The translations under genes and the position numbers were made by a program. Positions 1-6,465 of a stretch of DNA of 7,694 nt are shown here, piece after piece. The DNA lies in NCBI GenBank assembly GCA_019233415.1, contig JAFAMK010000391.1, positions 1 through 7,694 of the forward strand, in the 5' to 3' direction. The first letter of the stretch is position 1; each line of letters opens with the position of its first letter. Source of the stretch: Vulcanimicrobiota bacterium (lineage in GTDB: Bacteria; Vulcanimicrobiota; Vulcanimicrobiia; Vulcanimicrobiales; Vulcanimicrobiaceae). The notes beneath the pieces are model-generated. The model saw only the letters and a program-made list of their open reading frames with translations. It ran no database searches and was not told the origin of the DNA.

Positions 1-561
1 TTCGGCAAGCGCGTACTCTCCGCGGTAGAACGCGGCGAGCGCGAGCCGGCCCTGGACACGCGCGCGCATCGTCACGTCGTCGACCGCGTCGGACGCCGCG
101 TCGGCGAGCAGCGCGTGCTCACGCGAGCGCTCCGGTTCGCCGCGGCAGGCGGCGACGACCGCGCACAGCGCCTCCGCGCCCGGCGCGAGGACCGGAACGA
201 GGCTCGAGGTCTCGTACTCCTCGATGTGCTCCAGCTCGCCGCGCGCGACGAGCAGCGGGACGAGCAGGTCGGCGACGTACGGCCGGTCGTCCTTGGCCGC
301 GCGGACGAACGCGCTCTTGAGGATGCGGATCGCGGACGCCACGTCGCCGTCGGCCTGTGCGAGCATGGCGCGCAGCAGCGCGACGGCGGTGCCGTCACGC
401 CGGCCCGCGACCTCTCGCCGCAGCTCGGTCGGAGTCGCGCGCAGTACGAGCATGAACGCGTCGCTCACCGAGAGCCGCGTGTCGACCGCGACGTCCATGG
501 CGAAGCGGTACGGAGCGTTCGGAGCCCCTCCCTTGCATGATAATGCACTCTTAGGCTGCAT
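1..561 (-). CDS. Partial helical-repeat (TPR-like) protein, C-terminus beyond the left edge
   Basis: The minus-strand frame is open from 561 to the window edge (187 codons, no stop). The visible protein is almost entirely amphipathic helix, rich in Ala, Arg and Leu. Helix pairs such as AIRILKSAFVRAA, RARVQGRLALAAFYRGEYA and LLVARGELEHIEEYE recall tetratricopeptide or other alpha-solenoid repeats. No catalytic motif is visible. Proteins of this look are often N-terminal sensing parts of LuxR-type or other multidomain regulators, but no DNA-binding domain lies inside the window, so that role is a guess. I prefer the ATG at 561 because GAGG sits 6 nt upstream of it; the internal ATG at 498 has no nearby Shine-Dalgarno sequence. 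The gene follows the phosphopantetheinyl transferase on the same strand after 57 nt with no clear terminator, so co-transcription is possible. Confidence 0.6.
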   Translation of the reverse strand, partial: MQPKSALSCKGGAPNAPYRFAMDVAVDTRLSVSDAFMLVLRATPTELRREVAGRRDGTAVALLRAMLAQADGDVASAIRILKSAFVRAAKDDRPYVADLLVPLLVARGELEHIEEYETSSLVPVLAPGAEALCAVVAACRGEPERSREHALLADAASDAVDDVTMRARVQGRLALAAFYRGEYALAE

Positions 562-618
562 CACACGCCTCGCCGAGAAACGGCATCCTCCCCCTAGCGG
601 AACCCGCCGGAAACCCAG

Positions 619-1404
619 CTAGTGAAGCGCGGGAAGGCAACGGCGCCCGACGATCCGGTCATAGCCGGGTCCGGATACCGCGGCAAGGTAGCCGGGCGCC
701 GGGGAGAGCGCCTGCAGCACGGTCGACAATATGCCAGACTCGTCAGCCGCGGCGAGCGCCGTGACCCGGTCTCCCCCGGAGATGATCTCAACGGCATCCA
801 GGCCGCCCGCGATTCCGACTCCACTCGCCTTCAGCACGGCCTCCTTGCAGGTCCAGCGCAGCAGAAACGCCGTCGACCGCTCGGGCTCGTCGCATTCCGC
901 GACCGCGGCAGCCTCGGCCGGGGTGAAGAACCGCCGCGCAAGCCGCTCCGCGCCCCGAACGCTGCGCCGAACCTCCAGATCGACGCCCACCGGGCCAGCT
1001 GCACACACGGCCACAAGAACCCCATCGCCGGAATGCGCGAGGTTGAAATGCAGTGCGGCCGTCCTACGTGGCGACAGCATGCCGAGTGCCGCCCGGCGCA
1101 GCGACGGTTTGCCGCGCACGTCCACATCGAAGCGCAGGCGGCCGGGTTCGTCGCCCGCATACGGCGCGAGGACGTAGCGCAGAAACGCGCGTGAGGCTGA
1201 CCACCGACGGCGAGCATCGTCGCGAACGAACCGCACCGCGCGCGCACGCTCGTCCGCATCGAGCACGTCATCGAGCGCCGGGAGTCGCGCGCGCAGCGCC
1301 GCGATGTCGGCGAACGCGAGATGCAGTTCACCGGCCGACGCGAACGACCGCAGTGCACCGGGTTCCCACGGCTCCCACTGCAGCGGCGTGGCGGGGCCGT
1401 TCAT
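619..1404 (-). CDS. 4'-phosphopantetheinyl transferase, Sfp/AcpT superfamily
   Basis: This enzyme moves the phosphopantetheine arm of coenzyme A onto a serine of carrier proteins (ACP, PCP or related domains), converting apo to holo form in the cytoplasm. The 261-residue protein has the length of Sfp-type enzymes (two pseudo-repeats) rather than the ~120 residues of AcpS. Signature motifs are present in order: NLAHS at 121-125, GVDLE at 140-144 (D142 and E144 expected to bind Mg), and WTCKEAVLKA at 184-193 (E188 and K192 in the WxxKEAxxK signature). A GKP motif at 98-100 also fits the family. The frame stays open to 1782, but the ATG at 1404 overlaps the fumarylacetoacetase stop as ATGA and begins the recognisable protein, so start by translational coupling is likely; no Shine-Dalgarno precedes it. 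It is the last gene of a three-gene operon. No carrier-protein or NRPS/PKS gene is in view, so its substrate is unknown. Confidence 0.93.
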   Translation of the reverse strand: MNGPATPLQWEPWEPGALRSFASAGELHLAFADIAALRARLPALDDVLDADERARAVRFVRDDARRRWSASRAFLRYVLAPYAGDEPGRLRFDVDVRGKPSLRRAALGMLSPRRTAALHFNLAHSGDGVLVAVCAAGPVGVDLEVRRSVRGAERLARRFFTPAEAAAVAECDEPERSTAFLLRWTCKEAVLKASGVGIAGGLDAVEIISGGDRVTALAAADESGILSTVLQALSPAPGYLAAVSGPGYDRIVGRRCLPALH

Positions 1405-2624
1405 CCGACGATCGTGCCGACGACCTCGCCGAAGCCGACGCGCGCAGCGCCGCGCACCGCGCGTCCGCGCACGATGACCGTATCTCCGTCTTCGAGAAAC
1501 GTGCGCGTCTCGCCGCCGGGAAGCGCCAGCGTGTTCGCACCGCGCCACGTCAACTCGATCAACGAACCTTGCGTGCCCGGCTCGCCGCCGGAGATCGTCC
1601 CGGTGCCGAACAGATCGCCGGGCCGGATGCTCGCGCCGTTCGAAGTAACGTGGGCAAGTTGCTGTGCGGCCGTCCAGTACATTCCACGCAGATTCGTGCG
1701 TGAAATCGTCAGCGGCGGATGTGCGTGCTCGCGCATCCGTGGCGTCTGCAGCAGCAACTCCAACTGAATGTCGTACGCCCACGATTCACGCGAACGCAAG
1801 TACGGCAACGGCTCGGGCTCGCGCTCCGGCTCGGCCGAACGAAACGGTTCGAGCGCGTCGAGCGTGACGATCCACGGCGAGATCGACGTCGCGAACGACT
1901 TGCCGAGAAACGGCCCGAGCGGCTGATACTCCCACGCCTGAATATCGCGCGCGCTCCAGTCGTTCAGCAGAACGTACCCGAAGACGTGCTCGCGCACCGC
2001 ATCCGCCGGAACCGGCTCGCCGTACGTGCTCGCCGCGCCCGCGATCCAGCCCATCTCCACCTCGACGTCCAGCAACGTCGAGGGTCCGAACGTCGGTGCG
2101 TCGGCGTCGGGCGGTTTGCGCTGTCCGTGCGGCCGACGCACCGGCGTCCCACTGACGACGACCGTCCCCGACCGCCCGTGATAGCCGATCGGGATGTGAC
2201 GGTAGTTCGGCAGTAACGGCTCGGTGTTCGGACGCAAGATGCGCCCGAGGTTCGTCGCGTGCTCGATCGACGAATAGAAGTCCACGTAGTCGCCGATCGT
2301 AACCGGCAGGTGCATCGTCACCGCTTCGCGCGGCAGCGTCGCCTTCGCGACAAGCTCGCGCTCACGCGCATTGGCCGCGACGCTCAGTAGGTGCCGCAGT
2401 CGCGCGCGCACGGCACGCCACGTTTCGAGCCCGGCGGCGAGAAATGCGTTGAGCGTCGTCGCACCGCGCAGCAGCTCGGCGTCGAGCAATCCGGCACGCA
2501 CCAGGGCATCGAGGTCGACGACGCCGTTCTCGAATGCGACCGCCGGACGCGGGCGCTCGTTGCGCCCGTCGGAGATGATCCCGAACGGCAGGTTGTCGAG
2601 GCCGTAGTCGGCCGGTTCGATCAC
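1401..2624 (-). CDS. fahA: Fumarylacetoacetase (fumarylacetoacetate hydrolase)
   Basis: This enzyme hydrolyses 4-fumarylacetoacetate to fumarate and acetoacetate, the last step of the homogentisate branch of tyrosine/phenylalanine catabolism. The 407-residue length matches the family (about 400-430). An N-terminal SH3-like FAH_N domain occupies roughly residues 10-110 and the catalytic FAH fold about 115-405. Residues known from the mouse enzyme appear with a constant offset of 11. Metal ligands are D115, E188, E190 and D222, within DFYSS, LDVEVEMGW and NDWSARDIQ. Catalytic or binding residues are H122, R131, Y148, Q229 and K242 (in GKSF). A GTGTISG motif lies at 340-346. The start is GTG at 2624, overlapping the upstream stop as GTGA; there is no good Shine-Dalgarno, so coupling is likely. 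Other homogentisate-pathway genes (hppD, hmgA) are not in the window. Confidence 0.97.
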   Translation of the reverse strand: MIEPADYGLDNLPFGIISDGRNERPRPAVAFENGVVDLDALVRAGLLDAELLRGATTLNAFLAAGLETWRAVRARLRHLLSVAANARERELVAKATLPREAVTMHLPVTIGDYVDFYSSIEHATNLGRILRPNTEPLLPNYRHIPIGYHGRSGTVVVSGTPVRRPHGQRKPPDADAPTFGPSTLLDVEVEMGWIAGAASTYGEPVPADAVREHVFGYVLLNDWSARDIQAWEYQPLGPFLGKSFATSISPWIVTLDALEPFRSAEPEREPEPLPYLRSRESWAYDIQLELLLQTPRMREHAHPPLTISRTNLRGMYWTAAQQLAHVTSNGASIRPGDLFGTGTISGGEPGTQGSLIELTWRGANTLALPGGETRTFLEDGDTVIVRGRAVRGAARVGFGEVVGTIVG

Positions 2625-3574
2625 GACAGGATGCCGAGTTCGCGTAGGTCATTCACCGGCTCGTCGAAACTGCAACTGCCGAACGAGACGCATCGCTCGC
2701 GCGCCGCCGCGACCTGCTCGGCCTCGACCCGCACACCCTTCCACGCAAGGTGCGTCGGATCGACAACAAACGCCCGTGGATCGTCTTCTGCCAAGACCTC
2801 CGCGACGCGCGTCGCATCGAGCACCCCGGCGTGCAACGCGATCCCCGCGAAGAACAGATTGACGAACCCATGCTGCACGACGGCCTCGCCGTGCGCGCCG
2901 CGTATCGGATGATGCAGCCCCGCCGTCGCCTTCCACGGCACATCGTGCGCCTGCGCCGCAACGACGAACGCCGCGAGATCATCGACCGACGGCGTTGCAC
3001 CGGGCACAGCCCCGGCACAGCGAACCTTCGCGCCGAGCCGGACGTTCGCCGGCGCGCTCGCCCGAGCAGCAGCGACGACACCAAGCCACGCATCCGGCGG
3101 CGTCGCCCACGCCCGATCGTAGGCCGACTCGTACCAGAACGAGACCTCGCCGTCGGGGAACCGCGCCGCAATCTCGCCCGCAACACGCAGCAGCGTCGCC
3201 TCGTCGAGCGGCAACTGCGGCAACCGCGCCTCGAACGAAGCCACCGTGACACCCGGCAGCGCCCGGACCCGCTCAGCGCGGTCGAGGTCGGCCCGGACCG
3301 TATCCCCCTTCGCCCCAAGGGCACCGCCGTCGAGAATCACGCTCAGCTCGATCGGGTCTTTCTCGACGGCCCGAACGGAGACAAACTCGTTCAACCGGGA
3401 TGCGGGGACGACAAAGCGCCCGCCAACCCACCAGTAGGCACTCTCACCGTGCCGAGCGTGCCTCCGCACGGCGGGGCGCATCGGCAGCGCCGTGGGCGGG
3501 AAGAGCGATGCATCGTCAACCAGGCGTTCGAGAAGGGCGCGCTTGGCGCTGTCAGCAGACACGGCGGAAGCCAT
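2621..3574 (-). CDS. Conserved protein of unknown function, first gene of the fahA operon
   Basis: This is a 317-residue soluble protein without signal peptide or membrane segments. I cannot assign a reaction. From memory it resembles a recurrent uncharacterised bacterial family. Its likely conserved stretches are DDASLFPPTALPM (20-32), GRFVVPASRL (52-61), LGAKVRCAG (180-188), PWKATAGLHHPIRG (213-226), HGFVNLFFAG (235-244) and a C-terminal SFGSCSFDEPVNDL (297-310). The alternation of hydrophobic strands with helices, together with the Lys/Arg and His-His clusters (K183, R185, K215, H221, H222), would suit a TIM-barrel enzyme acting on an acidic substrate, but this is only inference. It overlaps fahA by 4 nt (GTGA), pointing to a role linked to tyrosine or aromatic catabolism. 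The ATG at 3574 is the first in frame that gives the family-like N-terminus; its Shine-Dalgarno is weak. Only 25 nt separate it from the hairpin at 3600-3622. Confidence 0.85.
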   Translation of the reverse strand: MASAVSADSAKRALLERLVDDASLFPPTALPMRPAVRRHARHGESAYWWVGGRFVVPASRLNEFVSVRAVEKDPIELSVILDGGALGAKGDTVRADLDRAERVRALPGVTVASFEARLPQLPLDEATLLRVAGEIAARFPDGEVSFWYESAYDRAWATPPDAWLGVVAAARASAPANVRLGAKVRCAGAVPGATPSVDDLAAFVVAAQAHDVPWKATAGLHHPIRGAHGEAVVQHGFVNLFFAGIALHAGVLDATRVAEVLAEDDPRAFVVDPTHLAWKGVRVEAEQVAAARERCVSFGSCSFDEPVNDLRELGILS

Positions 3575-3599
3575 GACGCCGACTACTCAGGAAAGCGAC

Positions 3600-3622
3600 G
3601 AGACCCTCCGCCGGAGGGTCTC
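3600..3622 (-). terminator. Perfect 11-bp hairpin between tRNA-Thr(GGT) and the fahA operon
   Basis: GAGACCCTCCG pairs perfectly with CGGAGGGTCTC around a single central base (3611); in practice this is about 9-10 bp with a 3-5 nt loop. On the minus strand it lies 8 nt past the tRNA CCA end and is followed by GTCGCTTTCC, a poor U-tract. It may be a weak terminator, a 3'-processing stabiliser or an attenuator for the operon that begins 25 nt downstream. Confidence 0.7.
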
Positions 3623-3630
3623 GCTGTCTG

Positions 3631-3705
3631 TGGAGCTGCCGGCGAGGATTGAACTCGCGGCCTTTTCCTTACCAAGGAAATGCTCTACCACTGAGCTACG
3701 GCAGC
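3631..3705 (-). tRNA. tRNA-Thr (anticodon GGT)
   Basis: The minus strand folds into a complete 75-nt type I tRNA. Acceptor stem GCTGCCG/CGGCAGC is perfect; the D arm is GCTC-7 nt-GAGC; the anticodon stem TTTCC/GGAAA encloses loop TTGGTAA with anticodon GGT. The variable region has 5 nt, the T arm is GCGAG-TTCAATC-CTCGC, the discriminator is U73, and CCA is encoded. G1-C72, C2-G71 and G35-U36 agree with ThrRS identity elements known from E. coli. Its first 10 nt overlap the end of the endonuclease gene on the same strand, so the tRNA may be cut from that transcript by RNase P. Confidence 0.97.
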
Positions 3706-4199
3706 TCGAATTGCGCCGCCCACCGAATCATCTTCTCCATGTTGTTCCGGGTCGGCGACAAGCGAAGATGGGCCGTCGAGGATGTCAACTCCTGCTCCGG
3801 AAGGAGGTAGACCTTCTCGACGTCCGGACAGTAGACGGCCAGGTATTCGATCTGCCCGAAGTACGGTCGCGACTTTAAACGAGACCGGCGGTGCCCGTGT
3901 GTGCTGCAACAACTGAAGACGATCACGCCACCGCGCAGCCGCCCTGTCTTCACTTGAACACGAGCGAGCGTCGCACCGTCGTCGATGATCAAGTCGTAGC
4001 GCTGGTTCTCGCCGAACGGCTTCGACACGTAGTATCCCGCTTCGACGAGCTTGACGAGGACCTTCGCTTCCGAGACGTCACCGATCCGCTTCGTGTCTCG
4101 CTTCGGCCTCTCTGCCGTCTTCGACACCGCAGGGCGTGCCTCGAACAGTGCATCCTGCACGAGAAGCGACACACCCGGCATCCGCACAACCTCGCCCAT
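3696..4199 (-). CDS. PD-(D/E)XK endonuclease, group I intron-associated family (stand-alone)
   Basis: This 167-residue protein resembles the group I intron-associated PD-(D/E)XK nucleases (Pfam PDDEXK_5 type, I-Ssp6803I-like). The core runs from KRIGDVSEAKV (37-47) through the C-terminal RNNMEKMIRWAAQFEL. The expected active-site residues are visible: E44 in the first helix, D69 in RYDLII and Q82-V-K84 in VQVKTG, the D-x(n)-QxK variant typical of this family. The C-terminus looks complete. No intron surrounds the gene. The TAG stop (3698-3696) is formed by nucleotides 8-10 of tRNA-Thr(GGT). The ATG at 4199 gives the longest form but lacks a Shine-Dalgarno; ATG 4181 (residue 7) has GAGG 8 nt upstream and may be the true start. 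The lipoprotein gene ends 62 nt upstream. Cleavage of DNA is inferred from family; the target is unknown. Confidence 0.88.
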   Translation of the reverse strand: MGEVVRMPGVSLLVQDALFEARPAVSKTAERPKRDTKRIGDVSEAKVLVKLVEAGYYVSKPFGENQRYDLIIDDGATLARVQVKTGRLRGGVIVFSCCSTHGHRRSRLKSRPYFGQIEYLAVYCPDVEKVYLLPEQELTSSTAHLRLSPTRNNMEKMIRWAAQFELP

Positions 4200-4261
4200 A
4201 TGCCGATGGTACGATGATGCGGTGCCAGGTGTGTGGCATCGTGCTTTCTAGGGTGCGGCGG

Positions 4262-6079
4262 TCACTGGCCGAGGTAGTGATACCACATGTTGGTGATGTA
4301 GAGCCAGCCCTTTGCGACAGGGTCGGTGCCCGGGTTTGTTTCGAGCGAGTTGGTCGGTGCGCAGACGGTGCGGCTGCCCGACGTGCCGATGCTCGCGTAG
4401 CAGTTCTGGAGCTTGTAGAACAGGTCCGTTCCGCCGTTGAACATCGCGGTTTGGATCGTGCTCTCTTGGGAGTCGACGCCGTTCCATGAGCCGAGCGCGG
4501 TCAGGAGCGAGCGCACGCGCACCGCCTGGATGAAGCCTTCGTATGCGTAGTCGGCGTCGCTGCGGGTTCCGGTGCTGTCGGTGGAGTTGAACTCGCGCAG
4601 CATCCAGGGCTTTCCGGTCTCCGGATCACCCGAGGCATTGTTGACGATGTGCGCCGAGCCGACCGACGTCACGACGTTTCCGCCGCTGAAGAGCGGCTTC
4701 GGTGCGCCGCTGATCTCGGCCGCGTAGATCATGTCCTCGACGAAGTTCGTGTCGCTCGCCATTTGGATCCCACCGTAGACGAACGGGATCGAAACGCTCG
4801 ACTGCATCGACGAGCCGGTCGCCGAGAACGTGCTTTGGATGTTCGTCAGCCCCGCTGACGAGACGGCGCTGATGAACGAGCTGTAGTTGAAGCTCGTCAG
4901 TTGCTGGTTGCACGCCGCGGGACTGCCGAAGTAGATCGCGCAGTCGGCCGCAAGGTACAGATAGCCGTCGTAGTTCGGGTTGTTGGACTTCGAGAAGTTT
5001 CCGCCGCCGCCGATCCCGGTCGACGGGTTGTTCGCGTCGTTGAACGCCCAGTTCGCGTCGACGACGAACGCCTGCATGATGAGGTTCGCGCGGTTCTGCC
5101 CCGCTGCGCCGATCGCGGCCCATTCGGTCGGGTTCAAGCGGATCAGCGTGAGCGCCGCACCGACCGCCCCGTCGCCCCAGCCGTACAGCGGATTGCTCAC
5201 GGCCGGCTCGTTGCCGCCCGTCGTCATGCTGTTGAAGTCGGACACGGATTTGTTGAACGCCGCGGTGTCCGACGGATTGATGAACGCCTCGAGCGTCACG
5301 TAGAAGAACGCTTCGTCTTCTTTCACGACGGCCGGCGTGTCGCCGTGGAGCGAGCCGGTGTTGTACGCGGGCGCCGGCTGCGACTCGGCATCGGCAAGCG
5401 ACGCCGGATCGAACGTCCCGCCGGGTGCCGGCGTCGGCGTCGCGGTCGGTGTGGGCGTCGTCGTCGGGGTGCGAGTCGGCGTGGGCGTCGGTGTTGGTGT
5501 ACGCGTCGGCGTCGCGGTTGGGGTCGGCGTCGGCGTGGCCGAGCCGGACGGTGTCGGCGTCGCGCTGCCGGTCGGCGTCGGCGTGGGAGTCGCGCCGCCG
5601 CCTGCGCACGAGCTGCCGTCCAGCGTGCAGGTCGTGCCGACACCGGAGAATGTCCCCGAACCGTTGTAGTCGACCTCGACGCTGCCGTTGGCGGGAATCG
5701 TGGCGCCCTTCTTGGTCGGGGTGATCGTGTAGCTGCCGTCGCTGTTGGCCGTGTAGCTGCTCGCCGCGCCCCAGATCGACGCGCCGCTCGGAATCGTCGC
5801 GCCACCGGCGAGCGTGAACGTGATCGTCGACCACGTCGTCGATGACGAGCCGCTGTTGGCGATCGTGATCTTGCCGTTGAAGCCACCCTGCCAGGTCTTG
5901 ATCGTCCCGAACGTCGCCGTGACGACGCCGCTCGCGGCAGGCGCGGCGGCTTGGGTGTCGGCCGCCGCGCGTGCCGGCGCCGGTGGAGCGGGACTGGTAC
6001 CGCCCTGGCCGCCGGCACATCCGGCGGCGACGACGGCAAGCGCGCCGAGAACGGCGAGCGAAATCGACGAGAATCTCAC
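4262..6079 (-). CDS. Secreted lipoprotein: CBM2-like module, Thr-Pro linker, unassigned C-terminal domain
   Basis: This 605-residue protein probably acts on or binds a polysaccharide outside the cytoplasm. A short n-region (MRFSS) and hydrophobic stretch end in lipobox VAAGC (lipidated C21). Residues about 51-158 look like a type 2 carbohydrate-binding module: TWQGGFNGKITIANSG, a second Trp in TTWSTITFTL, a third near SIWGA, IPANGSVEVDYNGSG and a closing CTLDGSSC. Residues 163-220 are a TPTPT linker as in modular cellulases. The C-terminal ~385 residues are mostly helical with many aromatics (NPLYGWGDGAVG, NPNYDGYLYLAADCAIYFG, GKPWMLREFN, WLYITNMWYHYLG), compatible with an (alpha/alpha) toroid lyase or hydrolase, but I recognise no named family or catalytic residues. 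The frame is open to 6133, yet GTG 6079 is preferred: GGAGAA lies 9 nt upstream and it starts directly at the signal peptide. A promoter with a consensus -35 lies about 90 nt upstream. Confidence 0.85.
   Translation of the reverse strand: MRFSSISLAVLGALAVVAAGCAGGQGGTSPAPPAPARAAADTQAAAPAASGVVTATFGTIKTWQGGFNGKITIANSGSSSTTWSTITFTLAGGATIPSGASIWGAASSYTANSDGSYTITPTKKGATIPANGSVEVDYNGSGTFSGVGTTCTLDGSSCAGGGATPTPTPTGSATPTPSGSATPTPTPTATPTRTPTPTPTPTRTPTTTPTPTATPTPAPGGTFDPASLADAESQPAPAYNTGSLHGDTPAVVKEDEAFFYVTLEAFINPSDTAAFNKSVSDFNSMTTGGNEPAVSNPLYGWGDGAVGAALTLIRLNPTEWAAIGAAGQNRANLIMQAFVVDANWAFNDANNPSTGIGGGGNFSKSNNPNYDGYLYLAADCAIYFGSPAACNQQLTSFNYSSFISAVSSAGLTNIQSTFSATGSSMQSSVSIPFVYGGIQMASDTNFVEDMIYAAEISGAPKPLFSGGNVVTSVGSAHIVNNASGDPETGKPWMLREFNSTDSTGTRSDADYAYEGFIQAVRVRSLLTALGSWNGVDSQESTIQTAMFNGGTDLFYKLQNCYASIGTSGSRTVCAPTNSLETNPGTDPVAKGWLYITNMWYHYLGQ
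5420..5593 (-). repeat. GC-rich 6-bp-periodic repeat encoding the Thr-Pro linker
   Basis: The stretch is a degenerate tandem array of about 6 bp (GGCGTC-like on the plus strand), reading as Thr-Pro dipeptides interrupted by Gly, Ser, Ala and Arg in the lipoprotein. It encodes a flexible linker between the binding module and the C-terminal domain. Such DNA is prone to slippage and length variation. Confidence 0.85.
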
Positions 6080-6169
6080 GTGCACACTTCTCCGGGGAGA
6101 CCGTCGCGTGAAGCCAACCGCGACTTGCGTCAAATTGGTCTGACGTCTGCTCAGCAGCCGTCGGACGGA

Positions 6170-6198
6170 ACGCTACCACCGGCGACCGGCGCTGTCAA
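6170..6198 (-). promoter_or_regulatory. Sigma-70-type promoter of the lipoprotein gene
   Basis: On the minus strand a consensus -35 TTGACA (6198-6193) is followed after exactly 17 bp by TAGCGT (6175-6170), a moderate -10 match. The start point would be near 6163, giving an untranslated leader of about 85 nt before the GTG at 6079. It lies about 65 nt past the tRNA-Gly terminator, so the lipoprotein gene is probably an independent unit. Confidence 0.7.
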
Positions 6199-6264
6199 GA
6201 GTTTTCTCGGACAGCCCGGCGGCACGAAAACCGTCTCCGCGCCGGGCGCCCGAAGCGAAAACGA

Positions 6265-6291
6265 AGAGGCCCCGCGCTGTGCGGGGCCTCT
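6265..6291 (-). terminator. Intrinsic terminator after tRNA-Gly
   Basis: An 11-bp stem (AGAGGCCCCGC pairing with GCGGGGCCTCT) closes a 5-nt loop. On the minus strand it starts 6 nt past the tRNA-Gly CCA and is followed by TCGTTTTCG. It should end the tRNA-Tyr/tRNA-Gly transcript. Its core is nearly identical to the hairpin at 7075-7101. Confidence 0.85.
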
Positions 6292-6297
6292 CGAATC

Positions 6298-6371
6298 TGG
6301 AGCGGGCGGCGGGAATCGAACCCGCGACTCTTGCTTGGAAGGCAAGGGCATTACCATTATGCAACGCCCGC
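6298..6371 (-). tRNA. tRNA-Gly (anticodon TCC)
   Basis: This is a complete 74-nt cloverleaf with encoded CCA. Acceptor stem GCGGGCG/CGCCCGC is perfect; the D arm is GCAT-7 nt-ATGC; the anticodon stem CTTGC/GCAAG encloses loop CTTCCAA with anticodon TCC; the T arm is GCGGG-TTCGATT-CCCGC; the discriminator is U. It lies 3 nt downstream of tRNA-Tyr on the same strand, so the two are almost certainly co-transcribed. Confidence 0.97.
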
Positions 6372-6374
6372 ATC

Positions 6375-6462
6375 TGGTGGGCCGGGCTGGATTTGAACCA
6401 GCGTATCGCTTTCGCGAGCCGAATTTACAGTCCGGTGCCATTAACCACTCGACCACCGACCC
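6375..6462 (-). tRNA. tRNA-Tyr (anticodon GTA)
   Basis: This is an 88-nt type II tRNA with encoded CCA, normal for bacterial tRNA-Tyr. Acceptor GGGTCGG/CCGGCCC includes one U-G pair. The anticodon stem CCGGA/TTCGG encloses loop CTGTAAA with anticodon GTA. The 16-nt variable arm forms the stem TCGC-GAAA-GCGA. The T arm is GCTGG-TTCAAAT-CCAGC and the discriminator is A73. It is the first gene of the Tyr-Gly pair. Confidence 0.97.
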
Positions 6463-6465
6463 ACG

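Noticed and set aside
72..398. Minus-strand ORF of 108 codons
   Set aside because: It is Ser/Arg-rich shadow; another minus frame is open over the whole region and encodes plausible amphipathic helices.
1405..1782. N-terminal extension of the phosphopantetheinyl transferase frame
   Set aside because: The extra 126 codons overlap fahA and read as low-complexity Arg/Ala; the ATGA overlap at 1401-1404 and the family start support ATG 1404.
3631..4199. Group I intron around the endonuclease and tRNA-Thr(GGT)
   Set aside because: The tRNA is uninterrupted and complete, and I see no exon split or intron core; the endonuclease is stand-alone.
4200..4261. Hairpin TGCCA/TGGCA between the lipoprotein and endonuclease genes as a terminator
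   Set aside because: The stem is only 5 bp, with no U-tract on the minus strand; it is too weak to call.
4136..4489. Plus-strand ORF with a CxxC (MMRCQVCGIV) start
   Set aside because: It is antisense to the endonuclease start and the lipoprotein C-terminus; the rest of the peptide is Arg/Ala-rich shadow with no Shine-Dalgarno support.
5420..5593. Possible CRISPR or satellite array
   Set aside because: The periodicity is about 6 bp with no spacers and is explained by Thr-Pro codons of the lipoprotein linker.
4626..6179. Minus-strand ORF of 517 codons overlapping the lipoprotein
   Set aside because: It is a frame shadow of the lipoprotein gene, Arg- and His-rich, with no domain; the overlapping frame has signal peptide, CBM2-like module and linker.
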